Source: Marinirhabdus gelatinilytica (GTDB taxonomy: Bacteria; Bacteroidota; Bacteroidia; Flavobacteriales; Flavobacteriaceae). Taken from it: a stretch of 64,000 bases of DNA. Of this stretch, positions 1 to 8,480 are shown one piece after another. The notes under the pieces are model-generated. The model was not told the origin of the DNA. It saw nothing but the letters and a program-made list of their open reading frames with translations, and did not search any database. Both the position numbers and the translations under genes were made by a program. Every line of letters begins with the position of its first letter. Position 1 is the stretch's first letter. Where the stretch lies: the NCBI RefSeq assembly GCF_003353425.1, contig NZ_QRAO01000001.1:744001-808000 (forward strand), given 5' to 3'.

Positions 1-1
1 A

Positions 2-505
2 CAGGTGTTTGCCCGTTTGGTCACCTTTGGGAAGGCCTTGGGCTGCCATGGGGCGGCTATTTTAGGAAGCCAAGACTTAAAAGAATATCTCATCAATTTC
101 GCCCGAAGCCTTATTTACACCACAGCTTTATCTCCCCACAGTGTGGCCACCATTTGCGCAGCGTATGAAATGCTAGAAAATACGTCGGCACAAAAGCAAT
201 TAAAAAGTAATATTGCAATATTACGAAATAAGATTTCGGAATATTTGTTGAACGACTTTTTTATCGAAAGCCAATCGGCCATACACAGCTGTATCATTCC
301 TGGGAACGATAGGGTGAAAACAATCTCTAACCTACTCAAACAAGAGGGCTTTAACGTAAAACCTATCCTATCGCCCAGCGTCCCAGCAGGTAAAGAACGA
401 TTGCGAGTTTGTGTTCACAGTTTCAACACAGCAGCTGAGATAGGTGATTTAATGTCCGCCATTTCTTCGTGCACCACAAACAATTCCCCCCTCGAGGGGG
501 GCTAG
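2..505 (+). CDS. bioF: 8-amino-7-oxononanoate synthase BioF, C-terminal part
   Basis: This is the C-terminal part of a PLP enzyme that condenses pimeloyl-thioester with L-alanine in biotin synthesis; the N-terminus lies before the window. The visible part opens with VTFGKALG, which carries the PLP-binding lysine (codon at 32-34), followed by the family's HGAAILGS and YTTALSPHS stretches. It is the first visible gene of a plus-strand biotin operon. The last eight residues (NNSPLEGG) and the stop codon come from a G/C-rich intergenic repeat at 485-513, so the repeat seems to have replaced the native C-terminus. Identity is secure from motifs and neighbours. Confidence 0.93.
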   Translation, partial: QVFARLVTFGKALGCHGAAILGSQDLKEYLINFARSLIYTTALSPHSVATICAAYEMLENTSAQKQLKSNIAILRNKISEYLLNDFFIESQSAIHSCIIPGNDRVKTISNLLKQEGFNVKPILSPSVPAGKERLRVCVHSFNTAAEIGDLMSAISSCTTNNSPLEGG

Positions 506-515
506 GGGGGTGTTA
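485..515. repeat. C-run/G-run intergenic repeat, copy 1
   Basis: A run of six C, then TCGA, then a run of six G, followed by CTAGGGGGGTG. It forms a near-perfect inverted repeat and supplies the bioF stop codon. Related copies are at 6557-6585 and, less exactly, 1175-1208 and 6664-6697, always between genes. Confidence 0.7.
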
Positions 516-532
516 TTTCTTAATTTTGAAGT

Positions 533-1165
533 ATGAACCAAACCTATTTCATAACCGGTATCTCCACGGAAGTTGGCAAAACAGTAGTTGCAGCAATCAT
601 AACCGAAGCGCTGCAAGCAGATTACTGGAAACCCATTCAAGCAGGCGAACTGGACAACAGCGACACCCATAAGGTACAACGCTTGGTTTCCAACCCAGAG
701 AGCAAATTCCACCCTTCTGCCCACGACTTGGTAACGCCTATGAGCCCGCACGGGGCAGCGAAAATAGACGGAGTGGCCATTTCGGCAAAAAAAATAAAAC
801 GTCCCAAGACGGGGAACAACCTTGTGATTGAAGGCGCCGGTGGGTTGCTGGTCCCCTTGAACGATACCGAAACCATTGCCGATCTTATTCAAAAAGAAGA
901 TAGGGTAATCGTAGTATCCCGTCATTATCTAGGGAGTATCAACCATACATTGCTCACTGTGGAAGCACTGAAATCCCGTAAGTTGAAAACCTTCGGAATA
1001 CTGTTCAGTGGTGCCGAAAACCCTTCCACAGAAAGTATCATTGCAAAAATGACCAATGTCCCCATCTTGGGCAGGATAGAGGAGGAACCCTATTTTGATA
1101 CCAATGTGGTAAAGGAGTATGCTAATAATCTTTTTCCTGTTCTTTCTCCAAAAGACGAAAAGTAA
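533..1165 (+). CDS. bioD: Dethiobiotin synthase BioD
   Basis: ATP-dependent carboxylase that closes the ureido ring of dethiobiotin from 7,8-diaminononanoate. At 210 residues it has the usual length of the family. The N-terminus holds the P-loop GISTEVGKT (residues 9-17), and KPIQAG and EGAGGLLVPL are the substrate and nucleotide segments expected of BioD. It starts 27 bases after bioF and is followed by bioA, so it is read as part of the biotin operon. A TAATTTTG motif just upstream (519-526) fits a Bacteroidota -7 element and could give an internal promoter. Confidence 0.95.
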   Translation: MNQTYFITGISTEVGKTVVAAIITEALQADYWKPIQAGELDNSDTHKVQRLVSNPESKFHPSAHDLVTPMSPHGAAKIDGVAISAKKIKRPKTGNNLVIEGAGGLLVPLNDTETIADLIQKEDRVIVVSRHYLGSINHTLLTVEALKSRKLKTFGILFSGAENPSTESIIAKMTNVPILGRIEEEPYFDTNVVKEYANNLFPVLSPKDEK

Positions 1166-1174
1166 ACAAACCAT

Positions 1175-1208
1175 TAAAAGTCTCCCTTTTTGAAGGGAGA
1201 TTTAGAGG
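1175..1208. repeat. Intergenic inverted repeat, variant copy
   Basis: Between bioD and bioA lies TCTCCCTTTTTGAAGGGAGA, a perfect 8-base inverted repeat (TCTCCCTT/AAGGGAGA) followed by TTTAGAGG. It resembles the other C-run/G-run elements of this window. No T-run follows, so it is not a good terminator. Confidence 0.55.
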
Positions 1209-1292
1209 TATGTTTAGTTAATTTTGTAACTAAGATTTAAAAATAATTACGGGGTCTTTACACCCCTAAAGTCCCCTCACGGGAACACTACA

Positions 1293-2561
1293 ATGATGGA
1301 ACTTTCAGAAAGAGACAAAAACCACCTCTGGCACCCACTCACGCAGCACCAAACTGCAAAGCCGCCCATAGGTGTTGTAAAGGCCAAAGGTGCCTTGCTG
1401 TGGGACGAGGATGGCAACGAATACATAGATGGGATCGCCTCTTGGTATACAACCATGTATGGCCACGCCAACGAGCATATTATTGCAGCAGTTTCTGAAC
1501 AAATGAGGCAGTTGGATTTTGTGATGTTCAGCGGATTTACACACGAACCAGCCGTGAAACTTTCGGAAAGGCTGATGGAAATCCTTCCCGCAAACCAGCA
1601 AAAAATATTCTTTAACGACAATGGCTCCACCGCTGTCGAGGCTGCCCTAAAAATGGCTTTTCAATACCATCACAATGCAGGTGACAAAAGGGACACGCTC
1701 ATTGCTTTTAAGGAGGGGTTTCACGGAGATACCTTTGGTGCTATGAGCGCTTCTGGTATTGCCAGCTATAATGCCCCGTTCGAGGATTTTTTATTGAAGG
1801 TTATCCGTATCCCAACCCCACAAAAGGACAATCTTGAGGCAGTAATACTTCAACTGGAAAACATCATTGCTGAGAATAATGTGGCGGCCTTTATTTTTGA
1901 ACCCTTGGTACAGGGCGCTGCAGGAATGAAATTCCATACTGCTGAAGGATTGGCCGCAATTATAAAAAAATGTCAAGAAAATGGCATTTTGTGCATTGCA
2001 GACGAAATCATGACAGGTTTTGGAAAAACTGGTGCCAACTTCGCCTGTGACCAATTGGAGCAGAAGCCGGACATTATGTGTTTGAGCAAGGCACTCACTG
2101 CAGGAATGTTCCCACTTAGCATTACAAGCTGTACACAAGCGATTTTTGATAGGTTTTTGAGTGAAGATGTACACAAAGGGTTTTTTCACGCCCACACCTT
2201 TAGCGCACATCCCTTAGGGTGTGCAGCAGCCATTGCTGGGATAGAATTATTACAATCTGCTGAAATTTCAGAACAACAAAAGAATATCGAGAAAAGCCAC
2301 GCAGCGTTCGCCCAAAAAATCAGGAATCATTCAAAAGTAGCCGAAGTTCGTCACAAGGGGGTGATTTTGGCAATAGACTTCAATGTGAAAATGGAACGCT
2401 ATGGAACCCTGCGCGACCAATTGTATCAATTCTTTATGGAGCGGGGAGTTGCACTCCGCCCTTTGGGAAATACTGTATACATTTTGCCCCCCTACGTAAT
2501 TTCTGAAGAACAGCTGCAGAAAGTTTATGATTCTATTGAAGGAGCGTTGGCAATAGTTTAA
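1293..2561 (+). CDS. bioA: Adenosylmethionine-8-amino-7-oxononanoate aminotransferase BioA
   Basis: PLP-dependent class III aminotransferase that converts KAPA to 7,8-diaminononanoate, using SAM as amino donor in the known family. It has 422 residues, the usual length. Visible landmarks are the WYTTMYGH substrate region (W51, Y52), the GSTAVEAALK cofactor-phosphate segment (111-120), D237 in CIADEIM and the PLP lysine K266 in CLSKALTAG. Two adjacent ATG codons (1293, 1296) can serve as start. A TAATTTTG promoter-like motif lies upstream at 1217-1224. It sits in order between bioD and the ketosynthase gene. Confidence 0.95.
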   Translation: MMELSERDKNHLWHPLTQHQTAKPPIGVVKAKGALLWDEDGNEYIDGIASWYTTMYGHANEHIIAAVSEQMRQLDFVMFSGFTHEPAVKLSERLMEILPANQQKIFFNDNGSTAVEAALKMAFQYHHNAGDKRDTLIAFKEGFHGDTFGAMSASGIASYNAPFEDFLLKVIRIPTPQKDNLEAVILQLENIIAENNVAAFIFEPLVQGAAGMKFHTAEGLAAIIKKCQENGILCIADEIMTGFGKTGANFACDQLEQKPDIMCLSKALTAGMFPLSITSCTQAIFDRFLSEDVHKGFFHAHTFSAHPLGCAAAIAGIELLQSAEISEQQKNIEKSHAAFAQKIRNHSKVAEVRHKGVILAIDFNVKMERYGTLRDQLYQFFMERGVALRPLGNTVYILPPYVISEEQLQKVYDSIEGALAIV

Positions 2562-2585
2562 TTTTGCCAAAATATCATTTCAATC

Positions 2586-3731
2586 CTGAACAATTCCATC
2601 TCCATATCGGCCATTGCCTCAGTTTCTGCGTTGGGTGCTTCCAGTGTTAAAATCTGGCAACACTATATGGAGGGTACTCCATTGTTCTCAGATTTTGAAG
2701 CTTCTAGAGTTTCAAAGATTTCTACCGAAATAGAAACCGAGTTACAACAACTCCAACAGCATAACGATAGGTATAAAAATTTGGATCGTTCGGTGCTTTT
2801 GGCCATCCTTGCCGCACAAAGATGTGTGGGAAGAACCACCTTTCAACCAGAACAGTTTGGCGTTAATATAGGCTCCTCCCGGGGTGCCACATCACTTTTT
2901 GAACAATACCATTCCTATTTTCAGCAGTACGGGAAAGTTTCGCCGTTTACCTCACCTACCACTACCCTGGGTAATATCTCCTCGTGGGTAGCACAGGATT
3001 TAGGGGCGGAAGGCATACAGATAGACCATTCGGTTACGTGTTCTACGGCTATGCACGCAATGCTCAACGGTATCGCTTGGTTGCAGGCCGGGATGGCAAA
3101 TACGTTTTTGGCAGGAGGGAGTGAGGCGGCAATCACACCCTTTACGCTTGCACAGATGAAGGCGTTGAAGCTCTACACAACTTCCAGCAACAAATTTGCG
3201 TGCGAGAGCATGCGTTTCCAAAAAGGCAAGAATACAATGGTCTTGGGTGAAGGTGCAGCAGTGGTATTGCTGGAAAAAGGAATTTCGGAAAGAACACAGG
3301 CGGTCATCGCTGGCTACGGATTTGCCTCAGAAACATTGGAGCACAACAGTTCCATTTCAGAAAATGCGGTGTGTTTCCAAAAATCCATGCGGCGAGCATT
3401 GGCAAATGCAAAGGTACAAACTGTTGACGCCGTTGTGATGCATGCCCCTGGAACCGTAAAGGGCGATGTGGCCGAAAAAAAGGCAATTGATATTGTGTTT
3501 GGAAAACAACTTCCATTATTAACCTCCAATAAATGGTTGGTGGGGCACACCTTTGCCACTTCGGGGATGTTGAGTGTGGAGATGGCAATATTAATGCTTC
3601 AGAAAAATAAGTTTATTGAAAATCCATTCTATGCCAATGCACGGCACCTACCTGAGGAATTAAAAACAGTACTGGTAAACGCCGTAGGCTTTGGGGGTAA
3701 TGCGGTAAGTATTATTCTGCGGAAACCCTAA
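2586..3731 (+). CDS. Beta-ketoacyl-ACP synthase-like protein in the biotin operon
   Basis: FabF-type condensing enzyme with an intact Cys-His-His set: C137 in SVTCSTAMHA, H271 in VMHAPGT and H306 in VGHTFATSG (numbered from the TTG at 2631). It sits between bioA and bioB, 25 bases after the bioA stop. The role is inferred: it may help build or trim the pimeloyl chain used by BioF. Reading upstream of the TTG at 2631, the frame continues with NNSISISAIASVSALG, which is the usual N-terminus of this family, so 2631 is too late. No ATG, GTG or TTG precedes it in frame; CTG at 2586 or ATT at 2577 is the best guess. Function fairly sure, start unsure. Confidence 0.8.
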   Translation: MNNSISISAIASVSALGASSVKIWQHYMEGTPLFSDFEASRVSKISTEIETELQQLQQHNDRYKNLDRSVLLAILAAQRCVGRTTFQPEQFGVNIGSSRGATSLFEQYHSYFQQYGKVSPFTSPTTTLGNISSWVAQDLGAEGIQIDHSVTCSTAMHAMLNGIAWLQAGMANTFLAGGSEAAITPFTLAQMKALKLYTTSSNKFACESMRFQKGKNTMVLGEGAAVVLLEKGISERTQAVIAGYGFASETLEHNSSISENAVCFQKSMRRALANAKVQTVDAVVMHAPGTVKGDVAEKKAIDIVFGKQLPLLTSNKWLVGHTFATSGMLSVEMAILMLQKNKFIENPFYANARHLPEELKTVLVNAVGFGGNAVSIILRKP

Positions 3732-3773
3732 AAATTGTATTCAATTTTCATATTTTTGATTTTTTCCAAGGAT

Positions 3774-3822
3774 GTCTGGTTGAGCGTAACCTGCGGAACG
3801 GGCAGGCAGTCGAGACCTTCAT
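3774..3822. repeat. Intergenic repeat of the GTCGAG type, copy 1
   Basis: GATGTCTGGTTGAGCG is followed by a small CCTGC/GCAGG hairpin and then CAGTCGAGACCT. The outer parts match elements at 20643-20692 and 41669-41693, so this looks like a dispersed intergenic repeat interrupted by a short hairpin. Confidence 0.55.
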
Positions 3823-3872
3823 TAACCGAACCAATTTGAAATTTCTTAAAACATTCATTTGAAGAACTACCT

Positions 3873-4961
3873 ATGACCGAAATAAAACACAACTGGACCA
3901 AAGAAGAAATCCTCGAAATTTATAACAAGCCCATGATGGAACTGCTCTATGAAGCAGCGACCATACATCGCGAGCACCACAACCCTAACCAGGTACAGGT
4001 TTCAACCTTACTTTCCATAAAAACTGGAGGATGTCCGGAAGATTGTGGATATTGCCCACAAGCAGCGCGTTACCACACCGATATTGAAGGGAATGACCTT
4101 ATGACCGTTTCCCAAGTAAAGGCTCAAGCCCTTCGCGCCAAGGCAGGCGGTAGTTCACGGGTATGCATGGGAGCCGCGTGGCGAAATGTAAAGGATGGCG
4201 AGGAATTTGACCAAGTGTTGGAGATGGTCCGTACCATAAACAAACTGGATATGGAAGTGTGCTGTACCCTTGGGATGATTACCGAAAACCAAGCAAAACG
4301 CTTGGCAGAAGCTGGTTTGTATGCCTACAATCACAACTTGGATACCAGTGAAGATTATTACAAGGACGTAATTTCAACAAGAGCGTACCAAGATAGGCTG
4401 GATACCATTGGCAATGTGCGCAAGACCAACGTGACCGTTTGCAGTGGTGGAATTATAGGAATGGGCGAAGCTGTAGAGGATCGTGCTGGAATGTTGGTAG
4501 CGTTGGCGAGTTTGAGTCCGCAACCAGAGAGTGTGCCCATTAATGCACTTGTACCAGTAGAGGGAACCCCTATGGGTGAAATTGAAAAAGTGAGTATTTG
4601 GGAAATGATACGTATGGTGGCAACTACCAGGATTGTAATGCCACAAACGCAGGTACGCCTATCTGCCGGACGTACTGAAATGAGCCGTGAAGGCCAGGCT
4701 ATGTGCTTTTTTGCAGGGGCCAACAGTATCTTTGCTGGGGATAAATTGTTGACCACCCCCAATCCAGATGTAAACGAGGACATGAAAATGTTCGAGATGT
4801 TGGGGCTCCAACCCATGAAACCTTTTGTGAAAAAATCACAACCCGAAACAGTAGAGGCACAATATTCACAATACCAAGCGCAAGGTGAAAAGCCCAAATG
4901 GAGCCGTCCTGGGCATACCATAGAGCGTAATGAGGAGGCGAAGCAAAAAGCAAAACTTTAA
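3873..4961 (+). CDS. bioB: Biotin synthase BioB
   Basis: Radical SAM enzyme that inserts sulfur into dethiobiotin, the last step of the pathway. The 362-residue protein has the CxxxCxxC cluster motif in CPEDCGYC (C54, C58, C61) and the family's VCMGAAWR and YNHNLDTS segments. The conserved SAGRTEMS, the arginine-containing stretch of the second cluster site, is also present. It is the last gene of the operon and is followed by a clear terminator at 4983-5012. The 141-base gap before it holds a dispersed repeat. Confidence 0.96.
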   Translation: MTEIKHNWTKEEILEIYNKPMMELLYEAATIHREHHNPNQVQVSTLLSIKTGGCPEDCGYCPQAARYHTDIEGNDLMTVSQVKAQALRAKAGGSSRVCMGAAWRNVKDGEEFDQVLEMVRTINKLDMEVCCTLGMITENQAKRLAEAGLYAYNHNLDTSEDYYKDVISTRAYQDRLDTIGNVRKTNVTVCSGGIIGMGEAVEDRAGMLVALASLSPQPESVPINALVPVEGTPMGEIEKVSIWEMIRMVATTRIVMPQTQVRLSAGRTEMSREGQAMCFFAGANSIFAGDKLLTTPNPDVNEDMKMFEMLGLQPMKPFVKKSQPETVEAQYSQYQAQGEKPKWSRPGHTIERNEEAKQKAKL

Positions 4962-4982
4962 AAACATAGTTACAGACTATGC

Positions 4983-5012
4983 AAGCCGAAGCAAAATGTT
5001 TCGGCTTTTTTA
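4983..5012 (+). terminator. Terminator of the biotin operon
   Basis: AAGCCGAA and TTCGGCTT pair around a 9-base loop and are followed by a T-run, directly after bioB. A clean rho-independent terminator. Confidence 0.85.
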
Positions 5013-5059
5013 CACCCCAATGTTACCATAAAGTTTTGTAATTTCGTCTATTCAAGATT

Positions 5060-5923
5060 ATGCAGCTACAGGAAATAGACAGAGTACAAAATATTTCGAA
5101 AGAAGACTTTCGTAAAAACTATTTAAAGCCCCAAAAACCCGTAATCATAGAACATTTTGTTGATGATTGGCCTGCCGTACAAAAGTGGGACTTGGACTAT
5201 ATGGCAAAAGTGGCTGGGGATATCACTGTGCCCTTGTACGACGACCGTCCAGTACGCCATGACGAGGGTTTTAACCAGGCCCATGCCAAAATGAAGATGC
5301 GGGACTATATAGACCTGTTGAAAAAGGAACCCACCCGCTACCGTATATTCTTGTGGAATATCCTCAAGGAAGTCCCTGAGCTGCAAAAAGACTACACCTA
5401 TCCAGATTTTGGTATCAGTTTAATGAAGGGTTTACCCATGCTTTTCTTTGGTGGAGAGGATAGTTACACCTTTATGCATTACGATATAGATCTTGCCAAC
5501 ATCTTCCATTTTCATTTCCACGGTAAAAAGGAGGTGGTTCTCTTTGACCAATCGCAGAATGACTATCTGTACAAGATCCCGCATAGCTTGATCGTTAGAG
5601 AGGACATAGATTTTAATGGTCCAGATTACGAAAAATGGCCCGCCTTAAAAAAGGCAAAAGGATGGCGAGGTAATTTGGAACACGGTCAAGTACTTTACAT
5701 GCCTGAAGGCTATTGGCACTATATGCGCTATATCACCCCAGGGTTTTCTATGAGCCTACGAGCCATTGCCCGCAACCCAAAAAATCTGGCAAAAGCAGTC
5801 TATAACATTGCTATTATGCGTCATTATGATAATTTAATGCGCCGCCTACAAGGCCAGGATTGGATTGATAAGAAGAATAAAAAAGCGATTGAGAGAACGC
5901 ATAGGAAGCTGGGGATTGATTGA
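5060..5923 (+). CDS. JmjC/cupin_8-type Fe(II) oxygenase-like protein
   Basis: A 287-residue protein of the cupin-like/JmjC family, whose members are Fe(II)- and 2-oxoglutarate-dependent hydroxylases. The expected metal ligands are visible: H140 and D142 in FMHYDID, and H221 in PEGYWHYM. The N-terminus (KPQKPVIIEHFVDDWPA) is the usual strand leading into the fold. The substrate cannot be told from the sequence; family members hydroxylate proteins or RNA-related targets. It stands alone between the biotin operon terminator and the converging recX gene. Confidence 0.8.
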   Translation: MQLQEIDRVQNISKEDFRKNYLKPQKPVIIEHFVDDWPAVQKWDLDYMAKVAGDITVPLYDDRPVRHDEGFNQAHAKMKMRDYIDLLKKEPTRYRIFLWNILKEVPELQKDYTYPDFGISLMKGLPMLFFGGEDSYTFMHYDIDLANIFHFHFHGKKEVVLFDQSQNDYLYKIPHSLIVREDIDFNGPDYEKWPALKKAKGWRGNLEHGQVLYMPEGYWHYMRYITPGFSMSLRAIARNPKNLAKAVYNIAIMRHYDNLMRRLQGQDWIDKKNKKAIERTHRKLGID

Positions 5924-5931
5924 TATTTACC

Positions 5932-6420
5932 TCACAGCTCACCACTCACAACCTCCCGCACCTTCTCCCAAACCATACTAGATTCCCAGCCACGGTACAA
6001 AAGATAGTCTGCCAGTTTTTTCTTCTTTTTTTGGACATTGGTTTCGTTCTCCAACTGTCGTAGTCGTTTTTCGGCCAATTCATGGAAGGTCTCTAGGTAG
6101 TCACTTTCTGGAATTTCCTGTAAGGCAATCTTGATATTGTATTGCGAGATATCCCGAAATTTAAGTTCTCGTACAATACGTTGCCGCCCCCACTTTTTTG
6201 TTCGGAATTTTCCTCTGGCAAAGGCCTGTGCAAATCGGGTTTCGTTGAGGTAATTGTGTTGTAATAAATGGTGGATAATAAGGTCGATAGCCTCAGGGAT
6301 CATACGCATCTCCCGTAGTTTTTTTTGCACATCTCTATGGCAACGTTCTTGGTAGGCGCAGTAGCTCTCGAGCTTGGCCTTAGCCTCGTCTACCGTATAT
6401 GTTTTGTGGGTCTGGCGCAT
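5932..6420 (-). CDS. recX: Regulatory protein RecX
   Basis: A small helical protein of 162 residues, the usual RecX size, that in known cases binds RecA filaments and limits recombination. The three-helix repeats of the family can be seen, starting with the YTVDEAKAKLESYCAYQERC segment's first half and the repeated pattern of R/K-L..-L..-G/N-(Y/F)-(I/L)-(N/D) ending in YLNETRFAQAFARGK. It is transcribed toward the cupin gene with an 8-base gap. No recA is visible in the window. Confidence 0.85.
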   Translation of the reverse strand: MRQTHKTYTVDEAKAKLESYCAYQERCHRDVQKKLREMRMIPEAIDLIIHHLLQHNYLNETRFAQAFARGKFRTKKWGRQRIVRELKFRDISQYNIKIALQEIPESDYLETFHELAEKRLRQLENETNVQKKKKKLADYLLYRGWESSMVWEKVREVVSGEL

Positions 6421-6556
6421 TGGGTAAAGGTAGTTAATTTAAGGATTAAGGGTTAGGTGGTTCTTTTGTGTGTGCTTCCCTTGAGTCTTGCCTAGTGGAG
6501 CTTTTATTTTCAATTTTATCTTAGGTTTTAATTTCGAATAGGAATTGGGCTATTAT

Positions 6557-6585
6557 TCCCCCTTGAGGGGGGTGAAGGGGGTGTA
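6557..6585. repeat. C-run/G-run intergenic repeat, copy 2
   Basis: CCCCCTTGAGGGGGG followed by TGAAGGGGGTG. It matches the element at 485-515 in layout and spacing: C-run, 4 bases, G-run, short spacer, second G-run and TG. Confidence 0.65.
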
Positions 6586-6700
6586 CTCCTAAGCTGAATT
6601 CACATTTATTAATCCATTGAGATTTAAAAAAACCTTTAAGGTAAAATAGCTGGCTAGTTTTTCTCACCCTTCGGGGGAGAGGGCCTTACCGGAGGGGAAC

Positions 6701-6735
6701 AAAAAAACCCCTAACGAATGAACGAAAGGGGTTTT
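6701..6735 (-). terminator. Terminator of the RNase G gene
   Basis: On the minus strand AAAACCCCT and AGGGGTTTT pair around a 14-base loop and are followed by a T-run. It lies 6 bases beyond the stop codon at 6741. Confidence 0.85.
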
Positions 6736-6740
6736 GGGTA

Positions 6741-8282
6741 TTATTTTATCTCTTCACCATTTTTATCATAAAAATGGTATTCAAGATACGTGTAAGCATC
6801 TCTTGGTTGGACTTTTATCCATTTTTTGTGCTCCATGAACCATTTGGTTCGCACAGATGGAAAGCCTTTAACGAGAAAGGCCGCTATAAAAGGATGTGTG
6901 TTTAGGGTTATCTTTTTATAGTCTTTTTTGAGGAGCTTTTTAAGGTCCTCGGTAATTCTGTTCACCACGGTGATGGGTGCTTCAATCTCTCCGCTTTCGG
7001 TTCCGGGCGCTTCTTCGCGCGTCTTAATGTTCATTTCCGGTCGTACGCGTTGGCGGGTGATCTGTATCAACCCAAATTTACTGGGTGGTAGGATCTTGTG
7101 TTTTGCTCTATCTTCCTTCATTTCGTCGCGAAGGTGGTTGTAGAGTTTTTTCCGGTTTTCGGCTCTACCCATATCAATAAAGTCTATCACAATAATCCCG
7201 CCCATATCCCGTAGGCGTAATTGTCTTGCTACCTCGGTAGCTGCAATCATGTTTACTTCCAGTGCGGTGGCTTCCTGATTTGTGCTTTTATTACTCCTAT
7301 TGCCACTGTTCACGTCTATTACGTGCATGGCTTCGGTATGTTCTATCACTAGGTAGGTACCTTTGCTACTGGAAACGGTTTTTCCGAAAGAGGTCTTTAT
7401 CTGTCTTTCTATACCGAACTTCTCGTACATGGGTACTTTGGAGTCGTATAGTTTTACTATGTTTTCCTTTTCGGGTGCAATTTCTTGCACATAATCTTTA
7501 ATCTGCAAATAGAGGGTTTCGTCATCAATACAAATATTGGTGAAGTTGTCGTTAAATACATCTCTTATTATGGATGCGCCTCTATTCAATTCGCTTAGCA
7601 CCTTACTGGGGAGGTGCGCCCCTTGTAGCTTCTTGCACATCGCCGTCCAGCGATCTACCAGATTTTGTAAATCTTTATCCAGTTCTGCTACTTTTTTGCC
7701 CTCTGCTACGGTGCGTATAATTACTCCAAATCCTTTGGGGCGTATGCTCTGTATCAAGCGTTTTAGCCTTTCCTTTTCTTCACGGCTCTCAATCTTTTGT
7801 GAAACTGAGATTCGGTCTGAAAATGGAACCAGCACGATGTAACGGCCAGCTATGGATAGCTCGCTGCTCAAACGGGGTCCCTTGGTGGATATGGGTTCTT
7901 TTACAACCTGTACCAGGGTGGATTGATTGTTTTTGAGGGCATTGTTTATGCCTCCATTTTTATCAATCTCTTTTTCAAATGGGAAATCCTTTAAAGTATA
8001 ATCTTTAAGTTTACCTGTGCTTACACGTTTTACGAATTTTAGTAAGGAGAGTACTTTGGGACCTAGGTCGTGGTAATGCAAAAAGCCATCTTTTTCATAG
8101 CCTACATTTACAAATGCTGCATTGAGTCCAGGAACGGTTTTCCGAATCTTGGCGATAAACACGTCGCCAACAGAAAACTTGTTGTTTTCCTCTTCCTTGT
8201 GTAACTCGATTAGTTTTCCATCTTTTAAAAGGGCAAAATCTACTTCTTGTGAACTGGATCTAATAAATAATTCGTAGCTCAC
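6741..8282 (-). CDS. rng: Ribonuclease E/G family protein
   Basis: Endoribonuclease for rRNA and mRNA processing, of the RNase G type (513 residues, no long C-terminal scaffold). Visible parts are an S1-type RNA-binding domain near the N-terminus (GDVFIAKIRKTVPGLNAAFV), the metal-site segments VIDVNSG and IVIDFIDM, and the RNase E/G-specific stretch KFGLIQITRQRVRP. I chose the GTG at 8282 (SYELFIRSS) as start; the longer frame to 8360 runs through an inverted repeat at 8298-8317 and does not look coding. It lies downstream of the 29-residue gene and HU, from which a terminator at 8451-8480 separates it. Confidence 0.92.
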   Translation of the reverse strand: MSYELFIRSSSQEVDFALLKDGKLIELHKEEENNKFSVGDVFIAKIRKTVPGLNAAFVNVGYEKDGFLHYHDLGPKVLSLLKFVKRVSTGKLKDYTLKDFPFEKEIDKNGGINNALKNNQSTLVQVVKEPISTKGPRLSSELSIAGRYIVLVPFSDRISVSQKIESREEKERLKRLIQSIRPKGFGVIIRTVAEGKKVAELDKDLQNLVDRWTAMCKKLQGAHLPSKVLSELNRGASIIRDVFNDNFTNICIDDETLYLQIKDYVQEIAPEKENIVKLYDSKVPMYEKFGIERQIKTSFGKTVSSSKGTYLVIEHTEAMHVIDVNSGNRSNKSTNQEATALEVNMIAATEVARQLRLRDMGGIIVIDFIDMGRAENRKKLYNHLRDEMKEDRAKHKILPPSKFGLIQITRQRVRPEMNIKTREEAPGTESGEIEAPITVVNRITEDLKKLLKKDYKKITLNTHPFIAAFLVKGFPSVRTKWFMEHKKWIKVQPRDAYTYLEYHFYDKNGEEIK

Positions 8283-8295
8283 GATTTTTGATTTT

Positions 8296-8319
8296 TGTCC
8301 CGAATTTACTTCGGGATGG
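8296..8319. repeat. Short inverted repeat in the RNase G leader
   Basis: TCCCGAA and TTCGGGA enclose TTTAC. The hairpin sits just upstream of the chosen rng start codon and would lie in its leader RNA. Confidence 0.5.
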
Positions 8320-8450
8320 ATTAAACAATATTTTATCACAGGATTTAATACCCCAAACAAATGGGGTTACCCGTCGAAACATACTTTACACCTAGGAAAT
8401 GGTGATTTTATGTTTCATTTTCAAAGAACTTTTCTTTTGTTTCCTAAACG

Positions 8451-8480
8451 AAAAAAGTAGTTGCAACAACTACTTTTTCT
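8451..8480 (-). terminator. Terminator overlapping the stop of the 29-residue gene
   Basis: AAAAAGTAGTTG and CAACTACTTTTT pair perfectly around a 3-base loop. On the minus strand the first arm contains the TAG stop of the small basic gene at 8470-8559, and the second arm ends in a T-run. The structure would end transcription right at the end of that gene. Confidence 0.85.

Larger units (their letters stand above)
6421..6740. other. 320-base intergenic region with repeats and a terminator
   Basis: The gap between recX and the RNase G gene has no credible reading frame. It holds a second copy of the C-run/G-run repeat (6557-6585), a weaker variant near 6664-6697, and the RNase G terminator at 6701-6735. 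The recX promoter must lie in its left part; nothing clear could be assigned. Confidence 0.6.

Noticed and set aside
8283-8360. N-terminal extension of RNase G
   Set aside because: It runs through an inverted repeat and has no family match; GTG at 8282 gives the expected N-terminus.
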